The notes: generated by a model not told the origin, from the sequence alone. 64,000 nt of DNA from Nesterenkonia sedimenti (GCF_012641515.1 NZ_JABAHY010000002.1:1-64000); one strand, 5' to 3'; numbered from the stretch's first letter, positions 53,942 to 63,872 are shown. Numbers and translations: made by a program.

Positions 53942-55936
53942 TCAGGCGATTTCCTGAGGCCGCATCCGAGCGATGATCAGTGCCATCGTGCCGAAGCTCA
54001 CTGCAGCCAGTGCCAGCAGTGCCAGGATGATTGCTCCCTGGATGGTACCGGTTGCTGCGAGATCTTCTTCATCGGACACATCATCACCTGCGGGTCCGGC
54101 ACCTGCATCCTCAGGCTCCAGCACGGTGATGGTCGCAGTGGCCGCGTCACCGGTCTCCGGTGTGGCGGTCAGCGTGTACTCACCGGGCTCGAGGTCCTCG
54201 GGGATGGTGACCGTAGCGCTGAGTGTGCCCCCGGAGTCGGCTTCAGCAGAGCCGAGCTCGGGGTTCAGGCTGAACTCCACGGACTCCCCGGCAGGGAAGC
54301 CTTCACCCTCGATGGAGAGGTCGTCACCGGCCCGCACCTCGTCGACGTCGACAGTGATGCTCGGGGCAACAGTGTCGTCATCATCTGAGGGCGGAGGGGT
54401 GTCGTCATCGTCCGAGGGTGGGGGAGTGCCGTCATCTGAAGGCGGCGGCGTATCGTCGTCGTCAGATGGCGGCGGTGTGGTGTCGTCGTCATCATCATCG
54501 TCTTCTTCGATGTGGGAGAAGCTCCACTCCGCATCGGTGCCCTCGGGGAAGGTGTACCCCTCAGCAGGCTCCGCGGTGACGGTCAGGCCGTCCTCGGGAA
54601 CGCTGTGCTCACCGGGCTCCGGGAAGTACAGCACGCCCTCAACCTCGGGGACCACGACAGTGTTGCCGTCCTGGCTGGGAGCCTCAGGCTCCACCTCTAC
54701 CAGTTCGGGCTCACTGTCGATGTAGTTGAAGGTCCAGCTGGTGGTGGCGTCCTCGGGGAATTCGTAGCCCTCGGCGGGGGTGGCCTCGATGGTGAGACCT
54801 TCCTCGGGGATGTCTACAGTTCCCTCAGCGGAGTACTCCACGCCCTCGACCTCGGGGACAGTCACAGAGTTACCGTCCTGGGCCGGTGCGACCGGGGTGG
54901 CCATCTCGGGTGTGGGCTCCTCCGGGGTGTAGTCGAAGTGCCACTCGTCCTGAGCTCCGTCGAAGGTGTAACCATCCTCCGGCTCTGCGGTGACGGTCAG
55001 TCCCTCCTCAGGAATATCGTGGACGCCAGTACCGGTGCTCCAGGAGATGCCTTCCTGATCAGCGATGTAGATCCGGTTGGCCTCAGGGTTGTGCTCGGGC
55101 TCGATCGGAGTGACAACCTCAGGCGGAGCCTCCAGGGCCAGTTCCACGGACTGCTCACCCATTAGAATATTGCCGTCGTCCTGGACGAGAGTTGCCGTCA
55201 GGGTTGCCCCCTCATCGGCAGCCTCCCATGGATCCGGCTCCAATGCCTCGGCGGGGATCGCAGTCTGATCCAGGGTTACCACGCCGTCCTCGGGGACTGT
55301 GACCTGAGTATCGGACTCATCGGGCCAGGTGACGAACGTGCGCTGGTCAGTAATCTCAGCGTCGAACCAGAGAGCGGACTCCACGGTCTCACCGGCTATG
55401 TCCTCGAGGCCGGAGATCGTGATGGTGAAGTCGGATTCCGGAATGATGACCTCGGGATCGATGCTGAGCTCCGGGTCAATCGCCCATGGGTCGAACTCGA
55501 AGTCCCATTCGGTGATGGCACCGTGCTGGAACTCGTAGCCCTCGTTGGCCTCAGCAGTAACGGTGAAGCCCTCCATCGGAACCGGGAGTTCGCCGGCTTC
55601 AGCCTGCTCACCATTGACAAAATAGGTGATTCCCTCAACTTCCGGGATCTCGATAGTGTTCCCGGTCTGCTCCGGAGCGTTGACGCCGATCACCTGCGGA
55701 TTGTCCTCCAGAGTGATGGTGACCGCTTCCATGGTCGTGGAGGCTATTGCCTCCTCGGAATAATCGTAGAGCTCAACCGTGACATCACCGGGGTTGATGT
55801 GCTGCTCGAATGCGCCCCACACGGGGTCATCGGCAGCAGCCAGAGTGAGTTCCTCACTGAAACGGTGCTGATGCTGAAAAGTTACGTTTCTGTGATCGGA
55901 GTCTCTATAGCCCCATGTCGGACACGGTCTAGCCAA
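53942..55936 (-). pseudogene. LAATG-anchored surface protein gene lacking its 5' end
   Basis: The open frame (664 codons) encodes a wall protein: four related ~60-residue beta-rich repeats (core PEVEGVxY...VPEEGLTVTAxPAEGYxFPxG...WxF); an acidic spacer with PPPSDDDDT repeats; an Ig-like domain (TVDVDEVRAGDDLSIEGEGF, SLNPELGSAEADSGG); then LAATG, a hydrophobic segment and RMRPQEIA. That C-terminus fits sortase-E type anchoring. The N-terminus is MARPCPTWGYRDSDHRNV from a TTG at 55936, with no signal peptide and no ribosome-binding site, 50 bases after pfkA. A stop lies just upstream in frame. A secreted protein cannot start this way, so the 5' end is probably deleted. A rare internal start cannot be excluded. 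Confidence 0.7.
54376..54500 (-). repeat. Tandem repeat coding the PPPSDDDDT spacer
   Basis: Four to five copies of a ~27-33 base unit encoding PPPSDDDDT or PPPSDDGT. A typical wall-spanning spacer in the surface-protein gene, and a likely site of length change. Confidence 0.7.
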
Positions 55937-55987
55937 AAGTCGTAAATGTCACAAACCGCACAGGGAAAGCACAGATTTCCGGGAGTT

Positions 55988-57019
55988 TCACCGGCCGAAG
56001 AGAATTTTTGCTTCCTCGTAACGCTCAGTGGGAACTTCTTTGAGTCCGTCCAGAGCTGCGCTGAGATCCACCTTGACGATCTCAGTGCCACGCAGGGCAG
56101 CCATATGACCCCAGGCCTCTTCGTGGACCAGATCCAGGGCCCTCATGCCGAACCGGGTGGCCAAGACCCGGTCATAGCCGGTGGGGTTACCCCCGCGCTG
56201 AATATGCCCCAGGGTCGTATTACGAGTTTCGATACCGGTGCGCTCTTCGATCTGGGTGGTGATGAACTCCCCGATGCCGCCCAGCCGCGGACGACCATCG
56301 GCCTCGGTGCCCTTATCTGCCAGGGCTTCTTCGGCACCTTCAGGAATGAAGCCCTCGGCGACGACGACCAGCGGAGACCGGCCACGGGAATGCACCTGCT
56401 CGGTCCACTCGCAGATCTCATCGAGGCTCAGCCGCTGTTCCGGGATGAGGATCGCGTGTGCACCGGCGGCCATTCCGGAGTGCAGGGCAATCCAACCGAC
56501 ATGCCGGCCCATGACCTCGGCGACCATGCAGCGGTGGTGGGATTCGCCGGTGGTGCGCAGCCGGTCCATGGCGTCGGTGGCGATAGAGACCGCAGTATCA
56601 AAACCGAAGGTGTAGTCGGTGGCACGCAGGTCGTTGTCGATGGTCTTGGGCACACCCACTACCGGCACGCCATCATCGGCCAGGCGCTTGGCCCCGGCCA
56701 GAGTCCCCTCACCGCCGATGGCGATCACGGCATCGATATCGTGCCGCTTCATCTGTTTGAGGATGTTCTCGGGCCCACCCTCGGGGTGGTTATAGGGGTG
56801 GGTGCGGGAGGTGCCCAGGATAGTGCCACCCTCGCGGGCGATACCGCGCACATCGTGGCGGGTCAGCTCGGTGTAGTCGGCCTCGATAAGACCTTTCCAG
56901 CCCGCTTTGAGGCCGACGAACTCATCCCGGTAGCTCTTCACACCGTGCAGTACGGCCGAGCGGATCACGGCATTGAGTCCCGGGCAGTCGCCCCCGGAGG
57001 TCAGCAGTCCGATGCGCAT
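55988..57019 (-). CDS. pfkA: 6-phosphofructokinase
   Basis: 343 residues; phosphorylates fructose 6-phosphate. MRIGLLTSGGDCPGLNAVIR, GGEGTLAGAKRL, PKTIDNDL, MGRHVGWIALHSGMAAGA and GHIQRGGNPTGYDRVLATRFG. The Gly in GGEGT indicates ATP as phosphoryl donor, while the Lys in PKTIDND is usual for PPi enzymes. This combination is that of the actinobacterial group III ATP enzymes. ATG at 57019 has GGAAG-TGAGG upstream; longer open frame is not supported. Confidence 0.93.
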   Translation of the reverse strand: MRIGLLTSGGDCPGLNAVIRSAVLHGVKSYRDEFVGLKAGWKGLIEADYTELTRHDVRGIAREGGTILGTSRTHPYNHPEGGPENILKQMKRHDIDAVIAIGGEGTLAGAKRLADDGVPVVGVPKTIDNDLRATDYTFGFDTAVSIATDAMDRLRTTGESHHRCMVAEVMGRHVGWIALHSGMAAGAHAILIPEQRLSLDEICEWTEQVHSRGRSPLVVVAEGFIPEGAEEALADKGTEADGRPRLGGIGEFITTQIEERTGIETRNTTLGHIQRGGNPTGYDRVLATRFGMRALDLVHEEAWGHMAALRGTEIVKVDLSAALDGLKEVPTERYEEAKILFGR

Positions 57020-57144
57020 GGATGCCTCACTTCCTTCTCGTTCACGAAAAAACGTTTCAGGTCCTGACATCCTCGGCAGGTATCTGCAGCGCTAGTCTAC
57101 GCAGTCGGCGGCGTCGTCGTCTGCTTGGCTCAGGCTGGTGTGGG

Positions 57145-58353
57145 TCAGCTCTTGCTGCCCAGCAGCTTCTCGATCCGGTCGATTCCTGCTGCCAGATCCT
57201 CATCACCCAGGGCGTAGGACAGCCGGAGGTAACCGGAGGGGCCGAAGGCCTCACCGGGGACGACGGCGACTTTGGCCTCTTCGAGAATGATCTCGGCCAG
57301 CTCGGTGGTCGTCTCGGGGGTGCGCCCGGCAATCGGTTGTCCCAGAGCGCCGCGGGCATCCACATAGGCGTAGAAGGCGCCCTTGGGCACTGGGGTTTCG
57401 AAGCCGGCGACCCGGTTGAGCTTCTCAACGATGGTCTTGCGCCGGCGGTCGAAGGCCTCCCGCATGGCATCGATCGGCTCCGTGGGGCCGGTGATCGCCG
57501 CCAGGGCAGCCCGCTGGGACACATTGGCCACATTCGAGGTCAGATGGGTCTGCAGTGTTGTGGCGGCCTTGATGACATCAGCAGGACCGGTCATCCAGCC
57601 GACTCGCCAGCCGGTCATCGCGAAGGATTTGGCCACACCGGAGAGGATGACCACCTGATCCGCCAGCTCCGGCAGGGATGCGATGGAGGTGAAGGGCACG
57701 CCGTCGTAGGTCAGGTTCTCGTAGATCTCATCAGTGATGACCCAGATGCCCTTCTCCGCTGCCCACTGGCCGATGGCTCGGGTCTCCTCGGGGGAGTACA
57801 CAGAACCGGTGGGGTTGGAGGGGGAGACGAACAGCATCGCCTTGGTGCGGTCGGTGACCGCTGCCTCCAACTGCTCCAAGGTGACCTTGAAGTCCTGGTC
57901 GGGGCCGGCGAAGACATCCACCATGGACCCGCCGGCAAGTTTGATGGCCTCAGGGTAGGTGGTCCAGTAAGGAGCCGGCACGATGACCTCATCGCCGGGA
58001 TCCACCAGGGTGGCCAGTGCGGCATAGACCGCCTGCTTGCCACCATTGGTGACCAGCACCTGGGAGGCCTCGACTGCGTAATTGGAGTCGCGGGTGGTCT
58101 TCTCGGCGATCGCTTCGCGCAGCTCGGGCAGGCCGGCGGCCGGGGTGTACTTGTGGTTCTTGGGATCCCTGGCCGCTTCGACAGCAGCCTCGACAATATG
58201 ATCCGGGGTCGGGAAATCCGGTTCGCCCGAGCCGTAGCCGATCACACCCTCCCCGGCGGCCTTGAGGGCCTTCGCCTTGGCATCCACCTTCATCGTGGCG
58301 GATTCTGCGATCGACCCGATGCGTGTGGAGATCCTGCGGGAGGGGAGCGGCAT
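57145..58353 (-). CDS. PLP-dependent aminotransferase, aspartate aminotransferase type
   Basis: 402 residues, class I fold. PLP Lys in [62 protein letters not shown]; the carboxylate-binding Arg in [14 protein letters not shown]. Starts [35 protein letters not shown], the aspartate aminotransferase I-gamma N-terminus. Its place near tRNA-Trp-secE is conserved in Actinobacteria. Confidence 0.92.
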   Translation of the reverse strand: MPLPSRRISTRIGSIAESATMKVDAKAKALKAAGEGVIGYGSGEPDFPTPDHIVEAAVEAARDPKNHKYTPAAGLPELREAIAEKTTRDSNYAVEASQVLVTNGGKQAVYAALATLVDPGDEVIVPAPYWTTYPEAIKLAGGSMVDVFAGPDQDFKVTLEQLEAAVTDRTKAMLFVSPSNPTGSVYSPEETRAIGQWAAEKGIWVITDEIYENLTYDGVPFTSIASLPELADQVVILSGVAKSFAMTGWRVGWMTGPADVIKAATTLQTHLTSNVANVSQRAALAAITGPTEPIDAMREAFDRRRKTIVEKLNRVAGFETPVPKGAFYAYVDARGALGQPIAGRTPETTTELAEIILEEAKVAVVPGEAFGPSGYLRLSYALGDEDLAAGIDRIEKLLGSKS

Positions 58354-58472
58354 AGTGACGGCGTCCTTTCTGGCGCTGGCGCAGTGAAAATGTGGTTGTC
58401 TCCAGCCTATCGGGGTCCGGCAGTTTCCGCTGGGGGAGAGGGGATTGCGCTGACCACGGGGTACTGGGATAA

Positions 58473-58484
58473 GATAATAGAGCT
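58473..58484 (+). promoter_or_regulatory. Likely leaderless promoter of the enterochelin-esterase-domain gene
   Basis: GATAAT at 58473-58478 lies seven bases before the ATG at 58485 with no ribosome-binding site between. A weak -35, TGACCA, sits 16 bases upstream of it. Transcription would start at or next to the ATG. Confidence 0.45.
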
Positions 58485-59045
58485 ATGAACTATTTGAGTG
58501 AGGCCGGTCTGGATGGTTCAGGAGGTGCTGGGGTGTCCTATCCGGGATCCGGTGTCGGTGTGAACCCTGGGCAGGGGCCTGCTCCCAACAGTCAGCCCCG
58601 GCGAGTTCCGGTGCCGAAACTGCCGCTGCACTGGCGTGCCCACCACTGGCCGATCATCCAGCAGGACGTAGAGGGGTCCGACGCCGTCGTCGTGACTTTC
58701 CTGCGCAAGGCACCGGGGGTCCACACTGTTCTGCTTTACATCGACTGCCTCACCGATGCCACCCAGCCCAGCCGCTCGGAGATGGAATACCTCGGCGATG
58801 GGATCTTCGCGATGAGCTACCAGGTTCCCCGTGGATGGCGGGCTGGTTACAGCTTCTACGAATGCGCTGGGTTCTGTGTTCCCTGGCGCGTGGACGCCGA
58901 CTGTCCGCTGGATTCTCTGATCGACCGTTCGCAGACAGATCCGCGCAATCGAATGGGCTGCCAGGACCCCCAGGGTCGCCGTCTTTCCCTGGTCGAAGCC
59001 CTCCCGGAGTCCGGAGAATTGGCATCCCGGCCCCTGGCGGCGTAG
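58485..59045 (+). CDS. Stand-alone enterochelin-esterase N-terminal-like domain protein
   Basis: 186 residues. After a Gly/Pro-rich start, residues ~60-165 read DAVVVTFLRKAPGVHTVLLYIDCLTDATQPSRSEMEYLGDGIFAMSYQVPRGWRAGYSFYEC and then DPRNRMG and SLVEALP. This is the N-terminal (PF11806/DUF3327-like) domain of Fes esterases. The alpha/beta-hydrolase domain that cuts the siderophore is absent and the gene ends cleanly. It may be a partner or regulator protein, or a remnant. It stands just upstream of the tRNA-Trp promoter. Confidence 0.7.
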   Translation: MNYLSEAGLDGSGGAGVSYPGSGVGVNPGQGPAPNSQPRRVPVPKLPLHWRAHHWPIIQQDVEGSDAVVVTFLRKAPGVHTVLLYIDCLTDATQPSRSEMEYLGDGIFAMSYQVPRGWRAGYSFYECAGFCVPWRVDADCPLDSLIDRSQTDPRNRMGCQDPQGRRLSLVEALPESGELASRPLAA

Positions 59046-59048
59046 ACT
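59019..59048 (+). promoter_or_regulatory. Promoter of the tRNA-Trp/secE region
   Basis: TTGGCA (59019-59024), 18-base spacer, TAGACT (59043-59048), inside the end of the preceding gene and 64 bases before the tRNA. Confidence 0.55.
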
Positions 59049-59112
59049 GAATGGCCGGTGTCTAGAACACCTCTACTGGGCGTGCCATCGTGCAACCACG
59101 GATCGCGTCCAT

Positions 59113-59185
59113 AGGGCAGTGGCGCAATTGGTAGCGCAACGGTCTCCAAAACCGTAGGTTGCAGGTTCGAGTCCTGTCTGCCCTG
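59113..59185 (+). tRNA. tRNA-Trp (anticodon CCA)
   Basis: Acceptor stem AGGGCAG / CTGCCCT, anticodon arm CGGT-CTCCAAA-ACCG giving CCA, T arm CAGG-TTCGAGT-CCTG, discriminator G. Directly before secE, as in most Actinobacteria. Confidence 0.96.
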
Positions 59186-59262
59186 CTAGGACGCCGCTTC
59201 GGCGGCGCCTCCTAACGCTGAACACTCTTGTGGAAAACGCAAGCTGAGCAGATGGAGTCTTC

Positions 59263-59529
59263 GTGTCCCAGACACCAGTGACCGACGCCGACGGATCATC
59301 TGGCGGCGGTTCGCGCCCGAAGAACCCCTTTGCCAGGATCTGGCTGTTCCTCAAGCAGGTGTTCGATGAGCTGAGGAAGGTCATCGTTCCCACCCGGCGG
59401 GAACTGTTGAACTACACCTTGGTCGTCCTGTTCTTCGTGCTGATCGTGATCGGTATCGTCTCAGGGCTCGACTGGATCTTCAGCAACGCCGCAGATCTGA
59501 TCTTCGGCGGCGGAGCCGGGCCCGAATAA
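59263..59529 (+). CDS. secE: Preprotein translocase subunit SecE
   Basis: 88 residues: a hydrophilic Ser/Gly-rich start, then FARIWLFLKQVFDELRKVIVPTRRELLNYTLVVLFFVLIVIGIVSGLDWIFSNAADLIF. The conserved amphipathic helix with ELRKV-WPTR (here VIVPTRRE) and a single membrane segment are typical. GTG start at 59263. Part of the Sec channel in the membrane. Confidence 0.95.
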   Translation: MSQTPVTDADGSSGGGSRPKNPFARIWLFLKQVFDELRKVIVPTRRELLNYTLVVLFFVLIVIGIVSGLDWIFSNAADLIFGGGAGPE

Positions 59530-59585
59530 CTGACCGCTGAAGCCGCAGCCGGCGGCCCATGCATCACCTGATAAGTAGGAGAAAC

Positions 59586-60293
59586 GTGTCTGACCAGGAA
59601 CTGACGCAGCAGAACGAAGCAGCTGAGGCTGCCCAGGATGCTGCTGAGGAGGAGAAGTCCTACGAGGAGCGTGCCGAGGAGCTGAAGTCCAAGCTCCGCC
59701 GCGACCTCGGTGACTGGTACGTCGTGCACACCTACGCCGGCTACGAGAAGCGTGTCAAGACCAATCTTGAGACTCGTATCCAGACCCAGGATATTGAGGA
59801 CGAGATCTACGAGATCGATGTTCCGATCGAAGAGGTCGTCGAGATCAAGAACACCCAGCGCAAGGTCGTCAACCGGGTTCGTATCCCCGGTTACGTCCTG
59901 GTCCGCATGGAGCTCACCGATGAGTCCTGGAACGTAGTGCGCCACACCCCCGGTGTGACCGGCTTCGTGGGCAACGCTCACGACCCCCAGCCGCTGAGCA
60001 CCGACGAGGTGTTCAATATGCTCGCCGAGCACCGCCTGGGCAAGCCCGGTGAGAAGAAGGTCGAAGTTGTCGAAGGCGAGGACGCCCCGGCAGCTGCTGC
60101 ACCGGCAGACGATGTCAAGGTCGACTTTGAGGTCGGCGAATCCGTCACCGTTACCGACGGTCCCTTCGCCACCCTGCCGGCCACAATCTCCGAGATCCAC
60201 GCAGATTCCCGCCAGCTGGTCGTGCTGGTCTCCATCTTCGAGCGTGAGACCCCGGTGACCCTGAACTTCAACCAGGTCGAGAAGATCTACTGA
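59586..60293 (+). CDS. nusG: Transcription termination/antitermination protein NusG
   Basis: 235 residues. An acidic N-terminal extension (~45 residues) usual for Actinobacteria, the NGN domain ([54 protein letters not shown]) and a C-terminal KOW domain ([44 protein letters not shown]). GTG at 59586 has TAGGAG upstream. Couples transcription and translation. Confidence 0.95.
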   Translation: MSDQELTQQNEAAEAAQDAAEEEKSYEERAEELKSKLRRDLGDWYVVHTYAGYEKRVKTNLETRIQTQDIEDEIYEIDVPIEEVVEIKNTQRKVVNRVRIPGYVLVRMELTDESWNVVRHTPGVTGFVGNAHDPQPLSTDEVFNMLAEHRLGKPGEKKVEVVEGEDAPAAAAPADDVKVDFEVGESVTVTDGPFATLPATISEIHADSRQLVVLVSIFERETPVTLNFNQVEKIY

Positions 60294-60325
60294 TCTTCCG
60301 AAGTTCGGACACATACTGAAGACTT

Positions 60326-60362
60326 CGTCGTCGTGCTCTAGTGCTTTGAGGGAACGACGACG
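60326..60362 (+). promoter_or_regulatory. Hairpin in the rplK leader
   Basis: CGTCGTCGT (60326-60334) pairs with ACGACGACG (60354-60362) in the 150-base nusG-rplK gap. L1 protein represses rplKA operons by binding such leaders in many bacteria; whether this hairpin is the target is not established here. Confidence 0.3.
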
Positions 60363-60445
60363 GCACGAGCGGCCCGGCCAGGTCCGCTCACCCCTGAAGC
60401 CTCGCTCCTGAGGCTTGAGGAACCGCAAGACAGAAAAGGAAAGAG

Positions 60446-60874
60446 ATGGCCCCGAAGAAGAAAGTCGCCGGCCTGATCAAGCTGCAGATCCAGGCAGGTG
60501 CCGCTAACCCGGCACCGCCGATCGGTCCTGCTCTCGGTCAGCACGGCGTGAACATCATGGAGTTCTGCAAGGCCTACAACGCTGCGACTGAGAACCAGCG
60601 CGGCAATGTTGTGCCTGTGGAGATCACGGTCTACGAAGACCGCTCCTTCACCTTCATCACCAAGACTCCGCCGGCCGCTGAGCTGATCAAGAAGGCTGCG
60701 GGTGTGAAGAAGGGCTCCGGCGTTCCGCACACTGACAAGGTCGGCAAGCTGACTCAGGCTCAGGTCGAGGAGATCGCCCAGACCAAGATGGAAGATCTCA
60801 ACGCCAACGATCTGGAGGCAGCCTCCAAGATCGTCGCCGGCACCGCCCGTTCCATGGGCATCACCGTCGAGTAA
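60446..60874 (+). CDS. rplK: 50S ribosomal protein L11
   Basis: 142 residues. [42 protein letters not shown] is the L11 N-terminal hallmark; [20 protein letters not shown] and [12 protein letters not shown] complete it. Forms the GTPase-associated centre. AAAGGAAAG precedes the ATG. Confidence 0.98.
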   Translation: MAPKKKVAGLIKLQIQAGAANPAPPIGPALGQHGVNIMEFCKAYNAATENQRGNVVPVEITVYEDRSFTFITKTPPAAELIKKAAGVKKGSGVPHTDKVGKLTQAQVEEIAQTKMEDLNANDLEAASKIVAGTARSMGITVE

Positions 60875-60976
60875 GACTCGACCACTACAGAAACATCCAG
60901 AAGGTCCGGCTAGGCCGGGCCGGTGGGAAGGGTCGAGCGCGGCCCACGTACCACAACTGCTAAGGAGAAAACGCAG

Positions 60977-61684
60977 ATGGCAAAGCGCAGCAAAGCATAT
61001 AGGGCAGCAGTCGAGAAGATCGACGCTGACAACCTGTACTCCCCGGCCGAGGCAGTCGCCCTGGCCAAGGAGACCAACCCCTCCAAGACCGACGCCACCG
61101 TCGAGGTGGCCCTGCGGCTCTCAGTTGACCCCCGCAAGGCTGACCAGATGGTCCGCGGCACCGTGAACCTGCCCCACGGCACCGGTAAGACTGCCCGCGT
61201 GGTCGTCTTCACCCAGGGTGATAACGTGGCCAAGGCCGAAGAGGCCGGTGCTGACCACGTCGGCGGCGACGAGCTGATCGCCAAGGTCGCCGAGGGCTGG
61301 ACCGACTTCGATGCCGCCGTGGCTTCCCCCGACATGATGGGTAAGGTCGGCCGCCTCGGCAAGGTCCTGGGTCCCCGTAACCTGATGCCGAACCCCAAGA
61401 CCGGCACTGTGACCCCCGATGTCGCAAAGGCTGTTGGTGAGATCAAGGGCGGAAAGATCGACTTCCGCGTCGACAAGCACTCCAACCTGCACTTCATCAT
61501 CGGTAAGACCAGCTTCGATCAGAAGCAGCTGGCTGAGAACTACGCAGCCGCTCTGGAAGAGGTCCTGCGCCTGAAGCCCAGCGCTTCCAAGGGCCGCTAC
61601 ATTCAGAAGGCCACCGTCTCCACCACCTTCGGTCCCGGTGTGCCGGTTGACCCCAACGTCACCAAGGTCGTCGTCGACGGCTGA
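60977..61684 (+). CDS. rplA: 50S ribosomal protein L1
   Basis: 235 residues. [74 protein letters not shown] and [19 protein letters not shown] are L1 signatures. ATG at 60977 follows AAGGAG; the upstream open frame is not part of the gene. Probably co-transcribed with rplK. Confidence 0.98.
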   Translation: MAKRSKAYRAAVEKIDADNLYSPAEAVALAKETNPSKTDATVEVALRLSVDPRKADQMVRGTVNLPHGTGKTARVVVFTQGDNVAKAEEAGADHVGGDELIAKVAEGWTDFDAAVASPDMMGKVGRLGKVLGPRNLMPNPKTGTVTPDVAKAVGEIKGGKIDFRVDKHSNLHFIIGKTSFDQKQLAENYAAALEEVLRLKPSASKGRYIQKATVSTTFGPGVPVDPNVTKVVVDG

Positions 61685-61721
61685 TTGAAGGACGACGGCG
61701 CAAGCCAAAGTCTCTGAGCAG

Positions 61722-61757
61722 AGGCCCGGTTCCCAAACAGGGGAGCCGGGCCTTTTG
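61722..61757 (+). terminator. Terminator of the rplK-rplA operon
   Basis: AGGCCCGGTTCCC (61722-61734) pairs with GGGAGCCGGGCCT (61741-61753) with one G-U pair, followed by TTTTGC. Confidence 0.88.
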
Positions 61758-61954
61758 CTATATCCGGAAGCTTTAGGGGCTACTGTGGACACTGCCTGAA
61801 CACCCGCTAAGTGCCCAGTAACAGCAACTGATCAGGCACTCCGAACACGCCTCATGGAATGTCACGAGTGTGACGCGGCTTTCAAAACGGATGGATCTGG
61901 TCTTTCAAAGATGAACTAGCTGTAGTTCCCCTTGAGGTTGTGAACACGCTCTGA

Positions 61955-62557
61955 GGGCACAGCACCTCCGATGACGATGTCGATCCCGGTGACGACGACG
62001 AGGATGACGACGACGTCGACCCCGGGGATGACGATGACGAGGACTACATTCCCGATGACGACTCCGCGGAAGATCATGAGTCCGATATCGTCCAGCTGAG
62101 CCTTGACGCTGACTCAGTCGCTGCTGGCGATGAGGTCACCGTCTACGGTGAGGGCTTCGGCGCTGAGGAAGAGGTTGAGATCAGCCTGAACCCGGAGCTG
62201 GGCAGCTTCACCACTGACGAAGAGGGCGTGCTCACCGCCGTTGTCACCGTCCCGGAGGACACCGAGCCCGGTGATTACACGCTGACCGCAGTCGGCCAGG
62301 ACTCCGGTGTTACCGGCGAGGCCGCGCTGACCGTCACTGAACCGGTTGACCCCGGTCCAGTCGGTGACACCGACCCAGGTCCAGCTCCCGGACCTGGCGC
62401 TGATGCCAAGGGCCCCCAGGGGGATGAGCTGGCTGCTACCGGTATGACTGCCCGTGATGCGGGTCTGGCTTCCGGTCTGCTTCTGCTGATCGGTGGTGGC
62501 CTGGCAGCACTTGGCTACAAGAACCGCATCGGTCACCGCGGGGCTGAGGAAGCCTGA
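61955..62557 (+). pseudogene. 3' remnant of an LAATG-anchored surface protein gene between rplA and rplJ
   Basis: Open from just after a TGA at 61952 to the stop at 62557, with no usable in-frame start until a GTG at 62228 in mid-domain. It encodes an Asp-rich spacer (DDDVDPGDDDEDDDDVDPGD), an Ig-like domain (SLDADSVAAGDEVTVYGEGF, SLNPELGSFTTDEEG, GDYTLTAVGQDSG), a Pro/Gly linker, then DELAATGMTARDAGLASG, a hydrophobic segment and KNRIGHRGAEEA. The Ig-like domain and sorting signal match those of the gene at 53942-55936. All N-terminal domains and any signal peptide are missing, so it is a decayed gene. Confidence 0.75.
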
Positions 62558-62590
62558 GCCTGATCGGTTTCTGAAGCCGTAAGACACAAC

Positions 62591-62638
62591 GGCGGCGGTA
62601 CCAGTTGGCCCCTACGGGGTCGATTTGGTGCCGCCGCC
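62591..62638 (+). terminator. Terminator-like hairpin after the surface-protein remnant
   Basis: GGCGGCGGTACCA (62591-62603) pairs with TGGTGCCGCCGCC (62626-62638), with one G-U pair. It overlaps the proposed -35 of the rplJ promoter. Confidence 0.6.
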
Positions 62639-62654
62639 GATGTGCATGTAAAGT
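62625..62654 (+). promoter_or_regulatory. Promoter of rplJ-rplL
   Basis: TTGGTG (62625-62630), 18-base spacer, TAAAGT (62649-62654), just before the L10 leader. The -10 box is the same TAAAGT as at tRNA-Thr. Confidence 0.5.
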
Positions 62655-62662
62655 ATTCAATT

Positions 62663-62745
62663 GACCAAAGACCGCCGGTCGCCGGGTTTCCCGGTTATAA
62701 AGATCCCACAGGGATCGTCCTGCGCAGGTGAGATTAAGCCAACTG
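62663..62745 (+). ncRNA. Ribosomal protein L10 leader RNA
   Basis: Contains the conserved leader blocks CAAAGACCGCCGGTC (near 62666-62680) and TGCGCAGGTG (62721-62730), with intervening short hairpins including GATCCC-ACA-GGGATC. In this family L10(L12) protein binds the leader and lowers rplJL expression. Confidence 0.75.
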
Positions 62746-62791
62746 AACACTATGACCACCATTGATGGTGTTTCCTATGTTCTTCCGTTGT

Positions 62792-62825
62792 GCCCTGTCT
62801 GCCTGTGCAGCAGGGCATTTTTTTT
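62792..62825 (+). terminator. Attenuator terminator in the rplJ leader
   Basis: GCCCTG (62792-62797) pairs with CAGGGC (62811-62816), followed by ATTTTTTTTG. It lies 38 bases before rplJ and downstream of the L10-leader fold, so some transcripts should end here before the genes. Confidence 0.75.
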
Positions 62826-62862
62826 GCCCGCAAGGCGGTCGTAACACATCGGAAGGAGTGCC

Positions 62863-63384
62863 ATGGCGAACCCTGAGAAGGCAGCTGCCGTTGAAGAGCT
62901 CAAAGAGCTTTTCAATGAGTCCAGTGCTGCTGTGCTCACGGAATACCGCGGCCTCTCCGTCGGGCAGCTGCAGACTCTGCGGCGTTCGGTGCGGGAGAAC
63001 GCGAACTACGCCGTGGTGAAGAACACGCTGACCGAGATCGCGGCCAAGGAAGCCGGCATCGATGCCTTCGAAGGCAAGATGGAGGGCCCCTCTGCGATCG
63101 CATTCGTCCACGGCGACCCCGTTGACGTTGCAAAGGCTCTGCGTGACTTTGCCAAGGACAACCCTCAGCTCATCGTCAAGGGCGGCTACATGGATGGCAA
63201 GCCCCTCGACGAGAGCGAGGTCAAGAAGCTCGCGGATCTTGAATCCCGTGAGGTTCTGCTCGGCAAGCTGGCTGGCGCCTTCATCGGTGCTCAGTCCAAG
63301 GCTGCTGCCGTCTTCCAGGCTCCGCTGTCCAAGGCCGTTCGCACGGCTGAGGCACTGCGGGCCAAGCAGGAAGAAGCAGCCTGA
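62863..63384 (+). CDS. rplJ: 50S ribosomal protein L10
   Basis: 173 residues. [92 protein letters not shown]. Base of the ribosomal stalk and presumed feedback regulator of its own operon through the leader. GGAAGGAG precedes the ATG. Confidence 0.98.
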   Translation: MANPEKAAAVEELKELFNESSAAVLTEYRGLSVGQLQTLRRSVRENANYAVVKNTLTEIAAKEAGIDAFEGKMEGPSAIAFVHGDPVDVAKALRDFAKDNPQLIVKGGYMDGKPLDESEVKKLADLESREVLLGKLAGAFIGAQSKAAAVFQAPLSKAVRTAEALRAKQEEAA

Positions 63385-63482
63385 GCCTGACCGGGACTCC
63401 GGCGGACGCCTCGGAATAAGCGTCCACCACTGACAACACAAGACAAGATCCGCATCAAGCAAGATATTAAGGAGCCAATCTC

Positions 63483-63872
63483 ATGGCTAAGCTGAGCAAC
63501 GACGAACTGATCGAGCAGTTCAAAGAGATGAGCCTCATCGAGCTCTCCGAGTTCGTGAAGCTGTTCGAGGAGACCTTCGACGTCACCGCTGCCGCTCCGG
63601 CTGCTGTGGCTGCTGCCCCCGCTGCAGGCGGCGGCGACGCCGGCGCTGCTGCTGAGGAGCAGACCGAGTTCGACGTCATCCTGGAGGCTGCCGGCGACAA
63701 GAAGATCGGCGTCATCAAGGAGGTCCGCGGTCTGACTTCTCTCGGCCTGAAGGAGGCCAAGGAGCTCGTCGACGGCGCTCCCAAGGCCGTCCTCGAGGGC
63801 GTGGACAAGGAAGCTGCCGAGAAGGCCAAGGAGGCCCTGGAGGGCGCTGGCGCTTCCGTCACCCTCAAGTGA
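63483..63872 (+). CDS. rplL: 50S ribosomal protein L7/L12
   Basis: 129 residues: N-terminal dimerisation helix ([29 protein letters not shown]), Ala-rich hinge ([21 protein letters not shown]), and C-terminal domain ([42 protein letters not shown]). Complete. AAGGAG precedes the ATG. Confidence 0.98.
   Translation: MAKLSNDELIEQFKEMSLIELSEFVKLFEETFDVTAAAPAAVAAAPAAGGGDAGAAAEEQTEFDVILEAAGDKKIGVIKEVRGLTSLGLKEAKELVDGAPKAVLEGVDKEAAEKAKEALEGAGASVTLK

Noticed and set aside
62228-62557. A complete 109-residue gene starting at GTG 62228
   Set aside because: The start is in the middle of an Ig-like domain and the same domain continues in frame upstream, so it is part of a truncated gene.
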